A DNA stretch of 64,000 bases from Dolomedes plantarius (Eukaryota; Arthropoda; Arachnida; Araneae; Dolomedidae). Numbering within the stretch: the first letter of the stretch is position 1; every line of letters starts with the position of its first letter. Under the pieces are notes generated by a model. That model was not told the DNA's origin. It saw only the letters and a list, made by a program, of their open reading frames with translations, and did not search any database. The DNA lies in the NCBI GenBank assembly GCA_907164885.2, contig OU015490.1:214558885-214622884 (forward strand), given 5' to 3'. Below are positions 12,787 to 25,557 of the stretch, in pieces. The position numbers and the translations under genes are program-made.

Positions 12787-12824
12787 AATTCCCGTGGTGT
12801 AGTAAAGCCTACACCAAGGGAATT
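12787..12824. repeat. Short hairpin
   Basis: Arms AATTCCCGTGGTGTAG (12787-12802) and CTACACCAAGGGAATT (12809-12824) pair with one mismatch around a 6-base loop. It lies at the downstream edge of the inverted module and may mark a rearrangement junction. Confidence 0.75.
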
Positions 12825-12929
12825 GGAAGCAAAATTTAATCTAAGTTAGATGTTATTGTTTCAAATAAATTAACATTCTGTTCCATCGAGTAACATATCA
12901 TTACTTAAATGTATCTCATGGTACTTGTA

Positions 12930-14340
12930 CACTCATGGACAAAAAAATTAGCCCACCAAGAAATAATTGCGGAAACGTAACGAAACTTGCAATGAAGGTA
13001 CATGTCGGGGAGATATGCAAATGATTAGAAATGCAACGTGATTGCGCATTACGTATAGCCGGTAGAGGGCGTTGAACATCGTACTCTGTGGAGTATAAAA
13101 CAGGTAACCAAAGCTTGTTTGAGTGTGCTGAATCATTTACAATGGAAGAGTTGAGATAGACATGCCATTACGCCGTGTTTGAAGACAATATAAGCAGTTG
13201 TCGCAGTTTGAGAGGGGGAGAATCGTCGGGATGATGGAAGCTGGGTGGTCAGCTAGGCGAGTAGCTCGTCAATTAGGCCGGTCTGATTGTGTTGTGAGGA
13301 GGTGTTGGGACCAGTGGACCCGAGAGATGTCATGTACACGAATACCAGGCTCAGGACGCCCTCGACAGACCAGTCGTCGAGAAGAACGCCACATCGTAAG
13401 AAACGCACGCGTACAGCCAACTGATTCATCGGCCGCCATCCAGGCACAGATAACACCTTCACTAGCGGTCTCTGTGTCTTCTCGAACCATACGAAGGCGC
13501 CTGGCTGAAGGACAGTTGGTATCGCGGCGCCCATTGCGTGTGCTGCCCTTGACGCCCACCCATTGACGCCTCCGTTTGGAGTTGCCGCACACGAGGAAAC
13601 TGAACAGCAGCGGAATGGAACCAGGTCGTCTTTAGCGACAAATCCAGATTCAATCTCGGCAGTGATGACAATCGTGTTCGTGTGTGGAGAGCCCGTGGTG
13701 AACGCTTCAATCCTGCCTTTGCTGTACAGCGACACATCGCTCCCACAGCTGGTGTGATGGTATGGGATGCCATTGCCTACAATACACGGTCACCCCTAGT
13801 ATTGTTACGTGTCACCATGACAGCCCAGCTGTATGTTCATGAAATCCTGCAACCACATGTGTTGCCACTCATGCAAAGGCTCCCAGGAGCCATTTTTCAA
13901 CAAGACAATGCTCGGCCTCATACGGCAAGGGTGTCACAAGACTGTCTCCGCACTGTTACTACCCTTCCTTGGCCTGCCCGATCCCAAGATTTGTCTCAAA
14001 TTGAGCATATCTGGGATCATTTGGGACGACGAGTTGGGCATACCACGAGTTTGAACGAACTAGAGGCAAGGTTACAGCAAATATGGAACGAAATGTCTCA
14101 AGACATCGTACAGAATTTGTATGACTCAATGCCCGATCGTATCGCATCGTGCACTCGCGCTAGAGGGGGTCCAACGGAGTATTAACTCTTCCGTTCTTTT
14201 GCCTTTTTCTCTGAAATAAATTATCCTTTTTCTTTGATTTTCTTATCATTTACTTATATCAAAGTAGTCATTACGTATGTAAAATTTCTTTTCATTTTGA
14301 CGACTCCTTCCTGGTGAGCTAATATTTTTGTCCATGAGTG
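12930..14340 (+). mobile_element. Tc1-like transposon, 1411 bp, TA target site
   Basis: The ends read CACTCATGGACAAAAAAATT and, inverted from the right, CACTCATGGACAAAAATATT, each flanked by TA (12928-12929 and 14341-14342). The conserved end continues inward with AGCTCACCAG-like sequence. Unit B retains the empty site (TGAAGACGTACAGATTTCAT, about 5540). The single transposase gene is broken, so the element is non-autonomous. Confidence 0.95.
13162..14185 (+). pseudogene. Tc1-like transposase, broken
   Basis: This was a DDE transposase that would bind its TIRs and cut and paste the element. The start is ATG 13162 (MPLRRV, then a TGA at 13180-13182 that looks like a decayed CGA). The N-terminal paired-like HTH reads FERGRIVGMMEAGWSARRVA, followed by a GRPR AT-hook-like linker and a second HTH (SSRTIRRRL). 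A second TGA at 13564-13566 and a likely 2-base deletion near 13580 move the frame by one. Downstream are VFSDKSRF (first Asp, with the usual following Glu replaced by Lys), FQQDNARPHTA (second Asp) and DLSQIEHIWD (catalytic Glu), with 32 residues between the last two. The stop is TAA 14183-14185. Two stops and a frameshift make it non-functional. Family assignment is secure. Confidence 0.93.
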
Positions 14341-15154
14341 TATTTCGTTTACAATCGGTAGTATAATAGCCTTCGGGAACCATCTAAATAGCCTTCAAAA
14401 GATATACATTTCTTCCGGGATTACATATTATAATGCATTTTAACACGTCTTTGCCCCTTTAACTGAAGTACCATCTAAATATCTCTTTTGATCCAATTAT
14501 CCCAGTCGGATATCGACTTGTAAAAACCTACTTTTTCAGAAAGGTTATTCAAGCAGTACTGTAACCTAAACTATTGACGAAAACAAGTAATGGTATCATG
14601 AATTCTTGATTAAGTATTATTTATTCACAGCACAGACACATATAAATCGAAGGGGGGAAGTCAAAGTAAAATAAAAGTAGGAAAAATAGTACTTTACTAT
14701 CGGTTGTTCCGTATTCAGGAAATAGAGGTAATGGTTACAACTCGTACTTTTTTTTTCCATTTTATTCAAGTCAATGAAGTTAACCCCCCTCCCCTCCCGT
14801 ACTATCTTCTCTGAGAAACGTTGTCCTCAATGAACAGCGATTTATTGGGGGAATTTTCGTATGCAGTCATATTGACCCGCAGGTTCATCTGGGAAGAGAC
14901 TACACTCATTAGTGGAAGTCAACAAGCTGAGCGAAGAAATGCCTTTGTTACACACCATTAACAGTCTTTGTTCCATGTCAGTGGCTAAAATTTATTCCTG
15001 AAATATGGTGCGAGTAGGAAGACCACCCACTATACAAACCCTACCTTGTAGCTATTATCAGTCGTTTTCCTCCTTAAAAGCATTTGTAGAGGGTGAGTAT
15101 TTCGATAACAATGAGAAGTTGAAAAGAGGCTTTATGGATGATAGGTTGGGAGAA

Positions 15155-15246
15155 GATGGTCTTAAAGGTGGTTTAAAACTTAGGTTGAAAGCTAGTATAA
15201 GATGGTCTTAAAGGTTGTTTAAAACTTAGGTTGAAAGCTAGTATAA
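15155..15246. repeat. 46-bp perfect-looking tandem duplication at the D/E boundary
   Basis: Two copies beginning GATGGTCTTAAAGG (15155 and 15201) follow head to tail, differing at about one base. They sit on the landmark that starts each array unit, so replication slippage there is recent compared with the array itself. Confidence 0.93.
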
Positions 15247-15641
15247 GGAGGCCATCAAGAAATTATTCTGTAACAAACATCTTACAATAGGTATAGATAT
15301 TGGTTAAAGAGTGCAAAGTAAATAAAATCAACGAAGTTTAGAGAAAAATTTCCAATCTGTGTTTTGTTTTATTACTCAATTTTTTGTTTAGCTGTTGTAT
15401 GTTTTACAAAAAAAGGAAATGTGAAAATAAATATTCTTTTTAAAACTTTAAGTCAAAGATCAATACATATCTTAGAATGATATCGTTTGATTAAAGGGTG
15501 CAAAGTTAATAAAATATACCATATGTAGAGAAAAGTGAAGTATTTTTGTCCTGTTTAACAACTTACGTGATATTTTTACTTCCAAACAGCATTTTTTATT
15601 GTAAAGGAAACCTGGAAATAAAAATTTAGCTGTTCCTTTTT

Positions 15642-15962
15642 TTAACCCCTTAGCGATCGCATAATTTTCAAGAAACCGGTAATAAAAGTGCCTATTTTTT
15701 TCCTTTGGATTTCATTTATTTCTTTACCTGCCACATCTAGTTTTAAAAACACCCATCCCCAATTACATTATAAATAAACTGGTGCTGCCATCTGGTATGT
15801 AAAATAAGAAATAAAAAAAATTAAGGGTAAATGAAATGGATTGTTTTAATTTTTTTGGTACGTGACTTTTAAACACTCCATCCTGGATATATAACGGGCA
15901 CGAGAAATAGAAGGCAAAACCTCACCCCGTCATTTTCCCGGGAGCGAGAAGGAAGAGGTTAA
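15642..15962. mobile_element. piggyBac-like MITE, 313 bp, TTAA target site
   Basis: The element at 15646-15958 is flanked by TTAA at 15642-15645 and 15959-15962. The left end reads CCCCTTAGCGATCGC and the inverted right end CCTCTTCCTTCTCGC (10 of 15 match). Other array units lack it (for example AATTTAGCTCTTTTCAAATC in unit B at about 3848). TTAA targets with CC-starting ends are the piggyBac hallmark. It has no coding capacity. Confidence 0.7.
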
Positions 15963-16921
15963 ATTTATGTTAAAAATTAATACACATGTCTGTATGCTTT
16001 AATGTTCTTTAATGATAAATTTAGTCATAAATCATTGTATTATTATCAAAACAGATAATTTATAAGATTTAAATTTACGAGTAAATATTATACTTTTTAT
16101 AATCTTCGAACTTTTTCATCGCATCAAACTTGAAAAGTCATTCCTAATCATATTAAAAATTTAGTTACACATTAACTTTTGGAAATTGTGAAACTAAATT
16201 ATAATGCAATTCATAATTTATTCATTCATGCAAAAGTCTGAGACATATCTTCTTGAGACTTGCAAATAAAACTTTTTTATATACACTGAAAGAACGACTC
16301 CCATCCGACAAAACAGAGCACCGTGCTTGAAACATGTACTATTTTATATCTGACACTTTAATGCACGCGTATTCTGCACGGGGAATTTTATTTTACGTCG
16401 AGCAACCTTTTCACATTTTTTTCTCCCACCCATTTTAAGGTATTCTAACGTATCCGCGAGGTTTAAAAGTCCAACAAGCCATATTTTAAATTGCAAAATC
16501 TGACAGAAGAATGGGAAAAGCGAATACATTCCAGAAGTATTACTGGAGCCAGAGAAAGAGAGAGAGAAAAAAATGTATTCGAAAGATTTTGGGTAATATG
16601 AATTCCATTTTCAAAGTTAAGTGATGGGAGAATGTTAGACACGTGTTATCTTTTAAAGGTAAAGAGATGAATAAGGAAGAAAAATATTGTGTTTCAAAAT
16701 TAAAGGGCATAATGCGTCCGGTTGTAGAGCTAAATTTGGAAGTATTTTCTGGAGAACATTAAAAGCATTTGTTTTTGAAGGTAGCATAAATTTAGACTGA
16801 AAGTATGTTTAAGGGAATATTTTAATTTAGTTTTACAGGGACGGTAACACACATTTTCACAACATGGCTATCGTGCTTGATTTCAAAGTGTGGAATTAAA
16901 TATAAATAAAATAATATATTA

Positions 16922-17650
16922 ACCCACTAGCTGAATATCCGTGCTTCGCTACGGAGTACATTAAAATTATATACAACTGTCAATGTATGCAATTAATGCC
17001 AAGAAAATAAAATTTTTATTAAAAAAACTCGTAACGGATATTTTTATACACAGTTATGTAGTAGAAAATATTCAAATTAAATACAACGGCCACTGTATGG
17101 AATTAATTTGTATGTTTAATATCCAGAAAACATTAAATTCTTTAAAAAATTCTATCTCAATTAGTATAGTGGTTAAATTTTATCTTTTACCATATTTTGA
17201 AATTTTTGTCAATTTATTTCGTTGTTATGCACGTGACGTAAACTTAATGTAAAGTATCACAAACGTAAAGAAACCATGTGATCAGCATTTGTTTAATTAA
17301 ATTCTAAAAATTAATATTTAAAAATTCACCAAAAATCAGAAAATTGAGGTACAGATTCGAAAAAGGTTTTGTTTTAAAGATAATTTTAGAATCTCTCTCA
17401 TGATATAAATTTTAGAACCCTCATTTTATTACTTTAAATGCAAACTTTAAAAAGTTACAAAATCAGCTTAAAAATTTTATTTAAAAAAATCTAAGAAGAA
17501 TTTTTCAAAAATCGTTCTTAGTGCACCCCTACACTATAAGACGAATCGCCATGCAAAATTTCAGCTCTTTAGGTCTAGCGGTTTGGTCTGTGCTTTATCT
17601 GTCAGTCAGTCAGTGTGTCTGTCTGTCACGGAGCTGTTTAATATATATAG
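16922..17650. mobile_element. Unclassified ~0.7-kb interspersed repeat in unit E
   Basis: Absent from the other units. It begins near CCACTAGCTGAATATCCGTG (with CTTCGCTACGG) and ends after a GTCAGTCAGTCAGTG / GTCTGTCTGTC run and TAATATATATAGG. This arrangement recalls a repeat pattern found in many invertebrate genomes, but I cannot name the class. The open frame at 16983-17252 has no recognised motif. Confidence 0.45.
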
Positions 17651-18021
17651 GTTACATTTCCTTAATATTTATAATGGAGTAAAAATGGTTATACTTGGTC
17701 ATGACATGTTAATAAGAAACTGAACGAATAAAATTGAGTTTTAGAAAAATATTGTTCACTTCTTATTCAAACACAAAATGTAGAGAAAACGTTATTGTAT
17801 AGAATTATAAGAATTGCTTTCATGCATTCGTCTGAAACAAGTTTTATAAATTAGAACATTTTGTTTCCTTATATATTTAAGATTTTTCTTTATAAATGGG
17901 TGGTTTGGAATGATACTTGCGTAATCCAAAGCTGAAACCAATATAGACTACGACCACAAACTCATTTTTTAAATGACCAGTATCATTTTTTTCACTATCA
18001 ATTACTATCACGAAGAGGTTT

Positions 18022-18663
18022 CTCTACATCAGGGGTGTCCAACCTTTTACCTTCCTTGGGCCACATTCAAAGAAGACAAATTGTTTTGGGTCACACAAAA
18101 TTATACCGAACATTAAAAATAGCTGATGAGTAAAAAATTATATTATACAGTTACCATAATTATTTCCTTACAAATTTTATTAAATATAACTATAGGAGTC
18201 ATAAAATTGATGTGATATTTGGCACTTAATTTGAGAAACTAATGAATTAATATCTGGGTCAATTGAAGTGGTCGCAATTCTCAAGGAGTTCTCAAAATGT
18301 TCATCCGATATTTTGGTTCTACTTTGACTCTTAGTGTGCTTCACTCTCGAGCATACTAATTTTAATATCATTACAAATATGAACTATTAAATCTGCAAAA
18401 TCTTCACATTTCAATTTTGTAATGAAATTAATGTACATAAATTACATACGGAATTTCGTATAGAATTAAAGACATTTCAAATGATGTATTGCCGATCTGT
18501 TGAATGAACAAAGCGGGATCTGTAATGGCCGCCTGCCACCATCGTTAAGACTGGCTATTGATATATATTTTTTCTCCTTGAGATATCTTTCTGCGCCGCA
18601 CTAATACTTGCTTTCGGCCGCATGAGGCCCGTGGTCCGCGGGTTGGACACCCCTTATCTAGCT
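18022..18663. mobile_element. hAT (Charlie-like) transposon fossil
   Basis: The element spans about 18030-18655. The left end is CAGGGGTGTCCAACCTTTT and the right end GGTTGGACACCCCTT, the classic Charlie-type hAT terminus with the last G mutated. The flanking octamers CTCTACAT and ATCTAGCT match at 5 of 8 positions, a plausible decayed target duplication. Other array units are uninterrupted here. Only the 3' end of the transposase gene is left. Confidence 0.88.
18180..18371 (-). pseudogene. hAT transposase C-terminal remnant (Charlie-like)
   Basis: The minus-strand translation contains SRTKISDEHFENSLRIATTS followed by DPDINSLVSQIKCQISH. This fits the pattern at the C-terminus of Charlie-like hAT transposases (also seen in domesticated host derivatives): S-x-LTDEHL-x-LRIA, then a short stretch ending in Q-CQ-SH. 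The full enzyme would have a zinc-finger N-terminus, an RNase H-like core with a helical insertion, and this tail. All the upstream parts are gone. The frame is open for 63 codons, but the part before SRTK is not recognisable. Its position next to the right terminus in the 3'-out orientation is what an internally deleted hAT element should show. Non-functional. Confidence 0.75.
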
Positions 18664-19189
18664 TAAACAAAACGTTGACGCATATTTGTGAATTAATTTA
18701 TTAAAGACAAAACTCTAATATTTTAATTTTGGGGACATCAGTAAAATACTAAGAAAATTGGCAGCGACAATTTCTTTGAATTCACATAATTTTATTTGTA
18801 AATGCAAGGGTTAATTAGACTTATTACAATGGGATTTTCATTCTGCTCCAGCGAGTTTCATATTATTATTTAATTTTGCCAGAAGTAATTCATATTTTAC
18901 TTACACTCTGTGAACTATACTCCATCCGGGACCCGTAATACACTGGATTGTATTAAAAAAATTTATTTGCATCAATCACAAAAGGTCGTCTATAGGTCAT
19001 TTTTATCCTATACCTAACTAGTTGAATCTCGTATTGTTAACTCTCGTCATTTCAGAAATGTTCTTCGGGACTTATTTTGACCTACTTCATAGATCTTCCC
19101 AACAAGCGTGTTGGTACCGGGAAACATTAAAAAAATTAATACAAGTACCAGAGATTCGTAGTTAAGCATTATTTAACCTCAGAACCGGC

Positions 19190-19800
19190 AACTCAGATAC
19201 ATGTTTTCATGCCATGAACAAAGGATATTGTAATAACGTAGCATATATCACTGACCTCACAGACTTACCCTGGCCTCATGTACAGCTCTTCCTTTACTTT
19301 CGTAATAGTCCTGGTAAACATATATAGAATTACCATAAATTATTTGCTAATTATTGATTATTCACAGCATCGATAACGCGAATAAATAGTTTTAAACACG
19401 CCATGAACTTGTGACATTCGAAGAAGCGTAACATATTTTCCCTGATCTGCTTGACATCTCTTTCCGACTTCAGTGTCGATCCCGGGATATATTCACAAAC
19501 ATAAATAGTAGTACGAAAAATTATTGGTAAAAAAGTGTTTAGTCATCATCGACAACGCAGATACATGGTTTTAAACATGCCATCAACTGGTGGCATCCGA
19601 ATAACGTAATATAGTTTATCTGATCTCAAGGACATATTTTCCCTAACTGTGTGTTGGTTCAGTCAAGCATTCATAACGATAAAAAGCATAATCAACATTT
19701 ATTGGTTAAATACTGTTTATCAGTCTCACCGACAGCGAAAATACATTGTTTTTAACGTGCCATGAACTAGTGACATCCAAGTAGCGTAACACATTTTCTA
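19190..19800. repeat. ~180-bp tandem repeats, about 3.5 copies
   Basis: The phrase TTTTAAACACGCCATGAACT, in variant forms, recurs at about 19202, 19389, 19566 and 19745 (spacing 176-187 bp), each followed by GTGACATCCGAATAACGTAA-like sequence. The monomer appears to derive from the end of array unit E. Confidence 0.85.
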
Positions 19801-20880
19801 TAGGAATCAAGAAACCTTAAGATCTACTTGGCAAATATTGATTGCTAGGCCATCACATGTTCTGGTAGCTTAATTCATTTAAAATTTTTATGTTCTAACG
19901 TATTTGAATTTGAGACTATGAGAAATTTATTGGATGTAATTTTCGGGAAAACATTACAGAAACTTGTAGAAAATGATTTAACTGAAGCTACCAACACTGA
20001 AGTTACCAGAAATTAACAGAGAAATGAAACACTCCCCTTGGCTGGAATTCATCCCTGATTGAAATTTACGAGCCATGTGATAGGGGGAGAAAGAAAATTT
20101 GTTACCGAATAGTAAGATGAATCGAGATCCCCAATTGCTCCCTAGAAATATCCTAATTCTTAATTAACTTTCGATAAACTGAAAATATTGAAAGACCAGC
20201 TCTGAAATTTCGATACAGCTAACCATTACAGGTAATTTGTAATCATTCTGAAAGAATTTGAGTAATAAGTGAGCTAAATTTATAGCAGAAATTTCTTTCT
20301 TTAAAGTAAGAAATTTTTAATTAATTAATTAACTTAATTTTGAGCTGTTAACCTGCTTTTTCTCACATTAGTTGTCAGACCCGTAAAAGAATTAAATACA
20401 CAAATCTCACAAAAAAATCATTAGCATTTGAGGTGCATTTTTAAATGATAGAGATTTCCTGGAGAGAATTCCTGTTGGATGATACGCTACTATTTCCTTG
20501 ATAATATTTATTTATATTTTTGTATTTATTCAAGTGTTAATCATGGGTAATTCTTGCATAAAGACTTTAAAATATTTTCCATTTTTTCTTCTAGTTTCAG
20601 TTACAATCAGTATTATAGAATATAGTTTTTAAAATTACAAATTCATTAAATGTAAATTTAATTTCTGATTTCCATTTCTTCTCTACTACCTGTCAATATT
20701 TTTTATCATTGCTAAAACTATAATAAAAAACATATATATATGATAGTTTCGTCAGTTTTTACTATAATAAATCGCTTAATTTGAAAATAATTAAATTTCA
20801 TTTTTATTAAGGAATTTCCACTAGTAGGGAGAAAAATTTGATTTCTTTAACTTCTCACTTGTATCTCTCTATATAAATAC
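19800..20880. other. AT-rich stretch, nothing recognised
   Basis: No coding frame longer than background, no terminal inverted repeats and no RNA gene were seen on either strand. Confidence 0.5.
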
Positions 20881-21510
20881 CTAGGTAAAATTCAGAAGAA
20901 TAAGTCTGTAATTCTGTATAAGATATTTACAATTATTTTGTGATAATTAATTTGAATTTTGACTCGGGATTTACATTCAGGTCTTTTGTAAATAATAAAC
21001 CTATAACATGGAAAAAAAGTAATGAGAATATAGACTTATTGAATAGTAAAGAGGTTTCAATAAATCTATAATTCTGCAGGAAATGTTTTAAATTATTTTA
21101 CTCAAATTGAATGGAATTTTGACTTTCGGTTTAAGTTATAATGTCTTGTATATAATAAACCTACAAAATATAAAAGACTGTAATGATAATATATATTTTT
21201 TTATATAGTAAAAACATATCAATAAATGTACAATTCTAAATGAAATGTTTGCAATTCTTTTACGATAATTCATTTGAATTTTGGCTCTCAGTTTAATTTA
21301 AGATATCTTGTATATCATAAACCTACAACATGTAAAAGAAAATAAGGGAGTTATACACTTACTAAAAGATAAAAAAAAACATTTCAATAAGTCTATAATT
21401 TTGCATGAAATGTTTGCAATTATTTTACGATAATTCAATTGAATTTTGGCTTTCAGTTTGAATTAAGATTTCTTGCATATCGTAAAACTACAACATGTAA
21501 AGGTAACGCA
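20880..21510. repeat. ~165-bp tandem repeats, about four copies
   Basis: The phrase AAACCTACAACATGTAAAAG recurs in variants at about 20997, 21165, 21320 and 21485 (spacing 155-168 bp), together with GAAATGTTTGCAATTATTTT and TTCAATTGAATTTTGGCT modules in constant order. Non-coding. Confidence 0.85.
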
Positions 21511-21624
21511 ATGGAGTTTTATAGTTAATTTATTTTTAATAATCAAAAACAAACATTAAAATTATCAATATAGCAAAACATACAAAATAACTATAAAAAT
21601 AACTAAAAAGTAATATAAACACAT

Positions 21625-21660
21625 AAAAGTAAACTAAATCTTTAAGTTTAGTTTACTTTT
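21625..21660. repeat. Hairpin with 14-bp perfect arms
   Basis: AAAAGTAAACTAAA (21625-21638) and TTTAGTTTACTTTT (21647-21660) are exact reverse complements around 8 bases. Further AAGTAAACTTA-type motifs continue to 21730. Confidence 0.85.
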
Positions 21661-21729
21661 AGGTGTTTAGTTAAGTAAACTTAGTTTAGTTAAGTAAAGT
21701 AAACTTAAAAGTAATATAAACATCTAAAT

Positions 21730-22148
21730 TTTATCAAGGAATAACGTTTCTGATAGAGTTAAGTTAGATTATTATGTTGTTTAAAACATTTGTCCAAAAT
21801 TCGACTAGATAAAACTTATTTTACTTCTGAATATGTAGTTTCAAAAGTTATTATGTTAGAAAATATTCATAAATCGTTATTTACAAACTTAGAATGCTTT
21901 ATATGTTTCTATTCCGTAGGTAAGAATTTCTTGGATGCGTATGCAAATATGCATTTTCCAGGTCATGTAATATTTAAAGACTCAACTTCCATCTCAAAAC
22001 GCAATATACTAGTTATATAACCTTTTAAGGAATGGAAGTCTAGTTTATGTATTATAAGCTTCATTCCCATACAGCTCAAATGCGACTGATACATGACAGC
22101 ATAAAAGAGTCTTCCGCAGTTGAAATATTCATGTCAGTTAGATTGGTA
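21730..22148. other. AT-rich stretch, nothing recognised
   Basis: A 76-codon plus-strand frame at 21790-22020 has no recognisable motif and AT-driven composition; I do not call it a gene. Confidence 0.45.
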
Positions 22149-22201
22149 TGTATTGCAAGGACTTTGTCTTGAATAAAAGACTGTCGGAAATTTTTTTATG
22201 C

Positions 22202-22207
22202 TTTAAT
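22202..22207 (-). terminator. Polyadenylation signal of the solo LTR
   Basis: ATTAAA on the minus strand about 215 bp after the TATA box and about 55 bp before the presumed LTR end, where an R-region signal should lie. Confidence 0.45.
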
Positions 22208-22419
22208 GGCATTTCTCGACTAAATACAGGCTGTTTACAATAAATATAAAACAAATTAAATTCATAGGTTCACGGTATCGACGAGGAAGGGCAGACTTAT
22301 GTTGTCGCTGCGCTCATCAAGTCTATCTAGGCCCGACAGTATCTCCTTGTCTCCGGCTCCAGCGTCACTCTGAATAACTTAATCTCGGAATCAGACTTTT
22401 TTTAACTTGCGTCCGGTGA

Positions 22420-22430
22420 CTTTATATACC
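22420..22430 (-). promoter_or_regulatory. TATA box of the solo LTR
   Basis: Minus strand GGTATATAAAG, placed inside a GC-richer context about two fifths of the way into the LTR, as expected for a Pol II core promoter at the U3/R boundary. Confidence 0.55.
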
Positions 22431-22696
22431 TTCGCTGAACGTTCTCGAAAGGTCTAGAAAACTCCGTCTTTCTTTATGCAGTTTCCCACACGACTAGGTG
22501 CCTCCGGTCAGCAACTTCCCTTTTTGTAGCTGACGAACTGTTCTGTGAGCTGTCGGTAGCACTGCCGGTCATTATGTCGCCAGACGACAGTCTGTCTGCA
22601 ACCGTCTAAATCAATTATGTGCACAAAACACGCGTTGAGTGATCTTCCTGGAATTTCCACACACAACAAATTCGCTATTGTACGAGAGTCGTTACA

Positions 22697-23657
22697 GTAT
22701 ATTATTTTTAATATAGAGTCGCTAGAATAATAACTATTAAAAATCTTTAAAACAAAGTATGATTTCCAACATCAGTTATTTTCAACCTCCTAACATCCTT
22801 CTTAAAAAGATATCCATTTTTATCCTTAAATTTTCATCATATTAAGATATATGTTGTATTAGACATGCAGCCATATGTAGTTGAATATCAGAATTCTGAT
22901 AGTTGAACTTTTATATGACAGTCTTTATAAAACTTCCCTATTATCCCTAAAAAGTTCATCATAAAAAAGGAATACAATCATTCAACAATTCTGGATAATT
23001 GACGGAAATTCATGGGCCGCTAATCTTAATTGAAACTTGACAGAGGTTTTCATAGAAAGCGAAAAAGAAGGTTTAGAACGTTTAGAAAATGTTGGGAAAA
23101 GACGTGTTCAAGTTAGAAGAGAAACTATTTTCAGGAACTGAGTATCTTCATTTCAAGGATTCTAATTACGAATGCTAAAGAAAACCACTCATGTACATTT
23201 TTGCTTTGAGAGAAATGATTCGCTAATATTACACGTGTCTAACCGTGGCCAGCGAGCTGCATGCAACCCTGGACAGCTGGTAATGCGGCCCGACGACATC
23301 GTTAACTCGATAAGACCTGTAAGATCTTAAGAACCTAATGAGAATGGCAACTGCTTCCACTGAACAAGAACCACACAAACAAGGTCAAATATCTCTCTAG
23401 TTTTTTGTTTATGTTGTCCTCTTTTTTTTGATCTTGTAGGGAAAAATGAGAATAAATACAGCAAGATTTTTACTTTGCAAGATATCTGTAATTGCATTGA
23501 TAAAATTACATATTTTACATGCGGCCCGAGATCATTCCTCTTCACAGTGTGACTCAGGCAAGCAAGAAGTTTGGGTACCTATCGTTTATAACAAATTATT
23601 TAAGTTTGGGGTATGTCCTCTATACATGGAATACAACACTACGATACCAGAAAGTAG
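22697..23657. other. Mixed stretch, possible hAT debris
   Basis: Mostly unassigned. ATGCGGCCCGA occurs near 23284 and 23520, a phrase also common in Charlie-like hAT elements, but I could not find termini or a transposase frame. The open frames at 23327-23545 (minus) and 23446-23661 (plus) show no recognised motif. Confidence 0.35.
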
Positions 23658-24529
23658 TTGATTGAGCAATCATATTATTGAGGCACTGTATAAACAAAAT
23701 AAGAAAGATACGTAATATGAATTTCACGTACATAATCAATATCGAAACCATATGAGAGTTATAGCATGAATAATCTATCTCCTACTAGAAGTTCAATAGT
23801 ATATGTTTGATTAATTTGTGTTAATAAATGATTCGTTTGGAGATCATTCCATAGTTCTTACAACAAATTATACAGCATACCACTGATACAAAGTTCTGAT
23901 TTAAGATAAAGAAGAGTCGTTCATACATTATTGCTAAATAGATACAGCAATTAGGATCATAGGTCTGATACAGTCTTGTTATCCTAAAAAGTAGTTAATT
24001 GATGAATCATGTTACCGAGGAACTATACATATAATATCATAAAGACAGCAATATAAATCTCACACATACAATCGAAATACTAAACCACTTAGGAAAGACT
24101 TACAGCAAGAAGGATCTGATTCTTATTAAAAGTTCAAAAATATATGTTTGTAGAATAGCATGCTAAAAAAGGATTTATTTTGTGATCTAAAGTCACCTCC
24201 TGCTGCAGGTCCATACTGCATTTTACTGACAAAAAGGATTTTTAGGACATACAACATACATTTTGACGTTTTCCATTGTTGGACTACAATCTTATGGCCT
24301 CAAAAAGAAGTTCATTGATCATTCCTGTTACCGAGGCCACACGTATACAGTACCATAAAGATACGTAATATCAACCTAACGTACACAATCACAGTCTTAA
24401 CCACTTAATAAAGGATTATAGGATAAAGGATCTGTTTGTTACTTAATGTTCAAAAATATAGGTTTGGATTATTTCATGCTAAAAATGGATTTGTCTGAAG
24501 ATCCACGGTCATATTGTGCTACATGAGGA

Positions 24530-24530
<1 letters not shown>
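23658..24530. repeat. ~320-340-bp tandem repeats, three copies
   Basis: Copies start near 23658, 23998 and 24312. Shared phrases in order are ATCATGTTACCGAGG, AAAGATACGTAATAT, AACCACTTA and GTTCAAAAATATA-GTTTG. Divergence is substantial. Non-coding. Confidence 0.75.

Positions 24531-25557
<1,027 letters not shown>

Larger units (their letters stand above)
10618..15170. repeat. Tandem unit D of the ~3.3-kb array
   Basis: Starts at TTTTGCAGGCCAGTATCAGA. The landmark appears as CTACTTTAGATCTGACACAT at 10842. Unit D is the longest because it contains a foldback element (11623-11870), a GC-richer insert (about 12215-12545), an inverted extra module (12545-12785) and a Tc1 element (12930-14340). 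It also lacks a few hundred bp near its start compared with A-C. Confidence 0.78.
15171..19200. repeat. Tandem unit E of the ~3.3-kb array
   Basis: Last recognisable unit. Its CTATTTTATATCTGACA landmark is at 16339. It contains a piggyBac-like MITE (15646-15958), an unclassified insert (about 16922-17650) and a hAT fossil (18030-18655). The 3' part matches the end of unit D (TTAAGCATTATTTAACCTCA against TTAAGTATTATTTATTCACA) and then passes into a ~180-bp tandem expansion from about 19190. Confidence 0.78.
22149..22696 (-). mobile_element. Probable solo LTR, ~548 bp
   Basis: Read on the minus strand, it starts TGTAACGACTCTCGTAC at 22696, has GGTATATAAAG (22430-22420) about 270 bp in, then a GC-richer transcribed-looking part and an ATTAAA signal (22207-22202), and ends with CA near 22149. 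Start TG, end CA, one TATA box and one polyadenylation signal in U3-R-U5 order are the layout of a gypsy/Pao-type LTR. No gag-pol or second LTR is in the window, hence solo. The 5-bp duplication is not clear (GTAT on one side, GGTA on the other). Confidence 0.6.

Noticed and set aside
13253..13773. Minus-strand frames of 103-160 codons
   Set aside because: They are antisense shadows of the Tc1 transposase pseudogene.
16922..17650. piggyBac element, because TTAACCC occurs at its left edge
   Set aside because: The right edge lacks matching inverted sequence and a TTAA at the proper place.
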